DNA of 64,000 nt from Brachionus manjavacas. Taxonomy: Eukaryota > Rotifera > Eurotatoria > Ploima > Brachionidae. The position numbers were made by a program, and so were the translations under genes. Every line of letters starts with the position of its first letter. Position 1 is the stretch's first letter. The notes beneath the pieces were generated by a model. That model had not been told where the DNA came from and did no database searches. It worked only from the letters and a program-made list of their open reading frames with translations. Below, one piece after another: positions 60,944 through 64,000 of this stretch. The stretch lies in assembly GCA_019054805.1 (NCBI GenBank), contig JAHQIY010000025.1, positions 372,001-436,000 of the forward strand, in the 5' to 3' direction.

Positions 60944-63900
60944 ATTAGACAATCAATTTTCTAAATTTGGTTCTGAGTTACTTAATAAGATTATATTCAC
61001 ATAAAGATAATTGAAATTGCTTAATAAAATTTGTTATTTAAATTCTTATTGACTCCTTTACACAAAATAATTGGACTCCTCGACACTCAAATTGTCAAAA
61101 GGTAGAATTAAATGATATATGGACAACACGCCATCAAAAAGCCCTGAAATAACTAAAAAAATAATTTGACATCTCGAGAAATAAATTTTTATTAGTGATT
61201 AAAGACTAATAGAATGCCAGGTAACTTAAGTTGACCAAAGGTAAATTCTAAGAAATAATGCACGCATTGTCATTCTAATTGTCATGAAATTCTTTTCCAT
61301 TGATAATTAAAAGACTAATAGTGTCTGTTCGCTTGAGTTCTCTTTTGGTAAAATCAAAAGATATTCGGACAAATCTACATTATAATTGTCTTGAATTGAC
61401 TTAAAAAATAATTTGACATTTTTAGAATCTAATTTTCCATTGTTAATTAAAAGACTGATAGAGTCTGTTCGCTTGAGTTCTCTTTGGGAAAATCTAAAGA
61501 TATTTGAACGCATCTTCATTCTAATTGCTTGAGATAACTAAAAAAGAATTTGACATCTCTAGAATCAAATTTTCTAAAGTAATTAAAGGAGTTATTGGAG
61601 GATTTGTCACTAAAATTTTGCATGGGTAGAATCAAATTATAAATATTTGCTTGGTCATTCTAATTGTCCTGAAAATAAAAAAAGAATATTTGGACATCTC
61701 GACACTCAAATTCTTTTTAAACATAAAAAACATAATGTTTAACAATTTTGAGTAACTAAGAACAAAGAAACATGATTATCTAATCCTCTTATTTTCAAAA
61801 ATATAATCGATTTATCAGATTTTTTTTGATTTGAATTATTATTTCCGGATAGAATCATAGGAAACATGTTTCTTTCAATGAACAAAAGTTTTTTTTAATA
61901 ATAACAAAAATATCAAAATCATGGATAAAGATGGCTGGAAATTAATTTTTCAAAAATATTTCTATAATTTAAAACTTAATAAATACTAAAAGAATTTAGA
62001 ATATTTTTCCGTTTTTGGCTATTTAATGTTTATCTAATTATATTAATTTGGCTAATTAGCATCAATCAATAAGATTTTTAGTCTCAAAATCTATCAAAGC
62101 ATTTATTTCATCTATTTGTCAATTTAAACTTATATACAAATTTCAAACATTGATTATCTAATCGGCTAAATTACATACAATTAATTTTTTAATCAGAATC
62201 TATTGATTTTTCCTCCTGATTCCTTTTGAACCATTAGAATAATTATATATTTCCCGAACATTATTGTTTAAAAGTTTTCAAAAATATTCAAATCTAAGTA
62301 AATAATAGCCTGACCTAAAGATTTAAAATATAAAAATTATTTTTTAATATACAATTACAAAAATATACAAGAATTTTTTACTGTGTTCTAAGTATAGAAA
62401 TTAATCTTATTTTTTTATTTCCGATTATAAGCATTAATCAATTTGATTAATGATCGCATATTTTATCTAACCATAAATTACATATTTTCGTCAATTATTT
62501 ATTATTCAGTCGGAAAGAACAAACTATGAATCATTCATTCAGAATATAAAGTTATTTTTGAAGCTTGGGTAATATATCTTGTTTATTTATTTCCGATCAT
62601 TAGCATTTATCAATTAGATTTTTGATCGCAAATTTATTTGAGTATTTATTTTTTTTTTTTTGTTAATAAAATCTTTTTAGTAACTTAGAACCAAATTTGA
62701 AACATTGATTGTCTTGTAGTTTAATTTTCATACATTAATCTATTAATCAGATTCTATTGATTTTATCTTCTGATTCCTTTTGGAACCATTAGTATAATAT
62801 TTTTTACCCCGAACATAAGTTTAAAAATTTTTTCAATGAAATTAACATTTAAATTTAAAAGCAAGACCTAAAAATTATTCAAATAATTAATTTTTGAAAA
62901 TTCAATAAGAAATAAGAAAATTAATTGTTTTCAATTTTTTTTTAAACTTGTTTTTAAAGCATAAATTTCATTATTTTGTTAAATAAAACTTCTTGAGTAA
63001 CTAAGAACCAAATTATAAACATTATAAGAAAAAGATAGCTGGACATTAGACAAAAATAATTAAATGCTATATTAACAATTTTGATCATGGAAATAATCGT
63101 GGATCTTATGTTTTCATTCGTAATTATAAGTCAAAATGAATTAAATCTGATTAATCGATTATTTGTATGAAAATAAGATAATCAGAAAATCAATGTTTCA
63201 AAATTTGTTGTTAGTTACTCATTAAAATTGAATTTAAATATAGAAGAAATAAATACTTATATAGAATTTAAGATTTTAAAATCTAATTAATTGATGAAAT
63301 AAAATTAATGTTTCATTTAATCGAAAACAATAAAATAAGCTAATACTAGATCCTTAAAAACAGCAAAATATTCCTTATTCTTTCTGTGTGTTTAATATTT
63401 AACATGTTTTTATTTTTGGGATAAATAAAGTAACAGCAATCTTTGATAAAGGATGTTAAAATTTTTGAAAGACTAAATTCACTGTAAGTATCATGTTTCT
63501 TATGGCTGCATCCGGAAATAGAAATCAAAAAAAAAACTGGTTAATCGATTTTTTGAATGAAAGTAAGAGGATTAGAATATCAGTGTTTCAAAGTTAATTC
63601 ATTGTTACTCATTTAGATAATATGAACAAAAAGATGAAATTTATGAAAAAATTGACTTTGAAATTGGAAAATCTTATTGATTGATACTAATAATCGAAAA
63701 TAATAAGAGGAGATATACTTTAAATTGTCGAAATCAGGAAAATTAGATATTTCCTCTTGTATTTGTTAAATATGAAATAATTGTAATATTTTGGAAAATA
63801 GAAGGTCAAGCTACTATTTTCCTGGCTGTTAATATTTTTGAAAACAATATGACAGTTATATTAATGGAAAGATACATAATTTCGATAGTTTCATCAGAAA

Positions 63901-64000
63901 TTAGAAATCATTTTAACACTTATGTTCGGAGTAAATTCATAATTCTAATGGTTCCAAAAGGAATCAGAGGTAAAAAATCAATTTAATCAGAAAGAAATAT
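60944..64000. repeat. Third copy of minisatellite plus B block, to window end
   Basis: 61066-61710 is a 47-bp minisatellite that carries a local rearrangement: two partial copies of the TCTGTTCGCTTGAG monomer at about 61321 and 61459, where the other versions have one. 61716-63540 matches 53565-55409, and 63541-64000 matches 57566-57990 without pogo, so it preserves the empty pogo site. The open frames at 61307-61519 and 63346-63528 are repeat-derived. The block continues beyond the window. Confidence 0.75.

Overview
The window is a gene-poor, very AT-rich stretch of a eukaryotic nuclear genome. The evidence is a Helitron whose remnant gene is split by 58-67 bp GT-AG introns, a pogo/Tigger-like DNA transposon, 5'-truncated non-LTR retrotransposons, and two families of complex satellite. 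No bacterial operon, ribosome binding site, CRISPR array, rRNA or tRNA was recognised, and no host gene could be supported. The species cannot be fixed from this sequence. A small metazoan such as a rotifer would fit the base composition, short introns and transposon mix, but that is a guess.

Two satellite families make up most of the window. One is a degenerate AT-rich unit of about 370 bp, recognisable by a 'GGTTCTTAGTTACTCAAG'-like core, present in both orientations. The other is a minisatellite of about 47-bp monomers with a GGCGTCCAATT core, in which three monomer types alternate and combine into higher-order units (about 224, 318 and 637 bp).

Layout: 1-3540 AT-rich block A1; 3541-7540 minisatellite; 7541-14520 decayed Helitron; 14521-17810 AT-rich block B1; 17811-18492 minisatellite; 18493-22335 AT-rich block A2; 22336-31326 expanded minisatellite; 31327-31369 spacer at the centre of a large palindrome; 31370-38944 minisatellite inverted; 38945-42556 block A2 inverted; 42557-44449 LINE copy 1; 44450-46250 minisatellite, deleted B block and a pogo fragment; 46251 junction of an 8.4-9.9 kb tandem segmental duplication; 46251-52882 second copy of minisatellite, A block and LINE; 52883-55409 minisatellite and B block; 55412-57563 pogo element; 57566-64000 further AT-rich block with a third LINE fragment.

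Several observations stand out. The region is an inverted duplication centred near 31348, and its two arms use the same long/short satellite modules in different orders. Each AT-rich A block carries one copy of an 82-codon reading frame, present four times; three copies keep a single frame interrupted by the same TGA at codon 42. Paralogous copies act as empty sites, giving exact boundaries and target duplications for the LINE (ATTAGA) and the pogo element (TA). The Helitron keeps a visible HUH motif, a YxxxY tyrosine pair and PIF1 Walker motifs, but is broken by frameshifts and stops. Several breaks elsewhere lie in homopolymer runs, so some may be read errors rather than real mutations.
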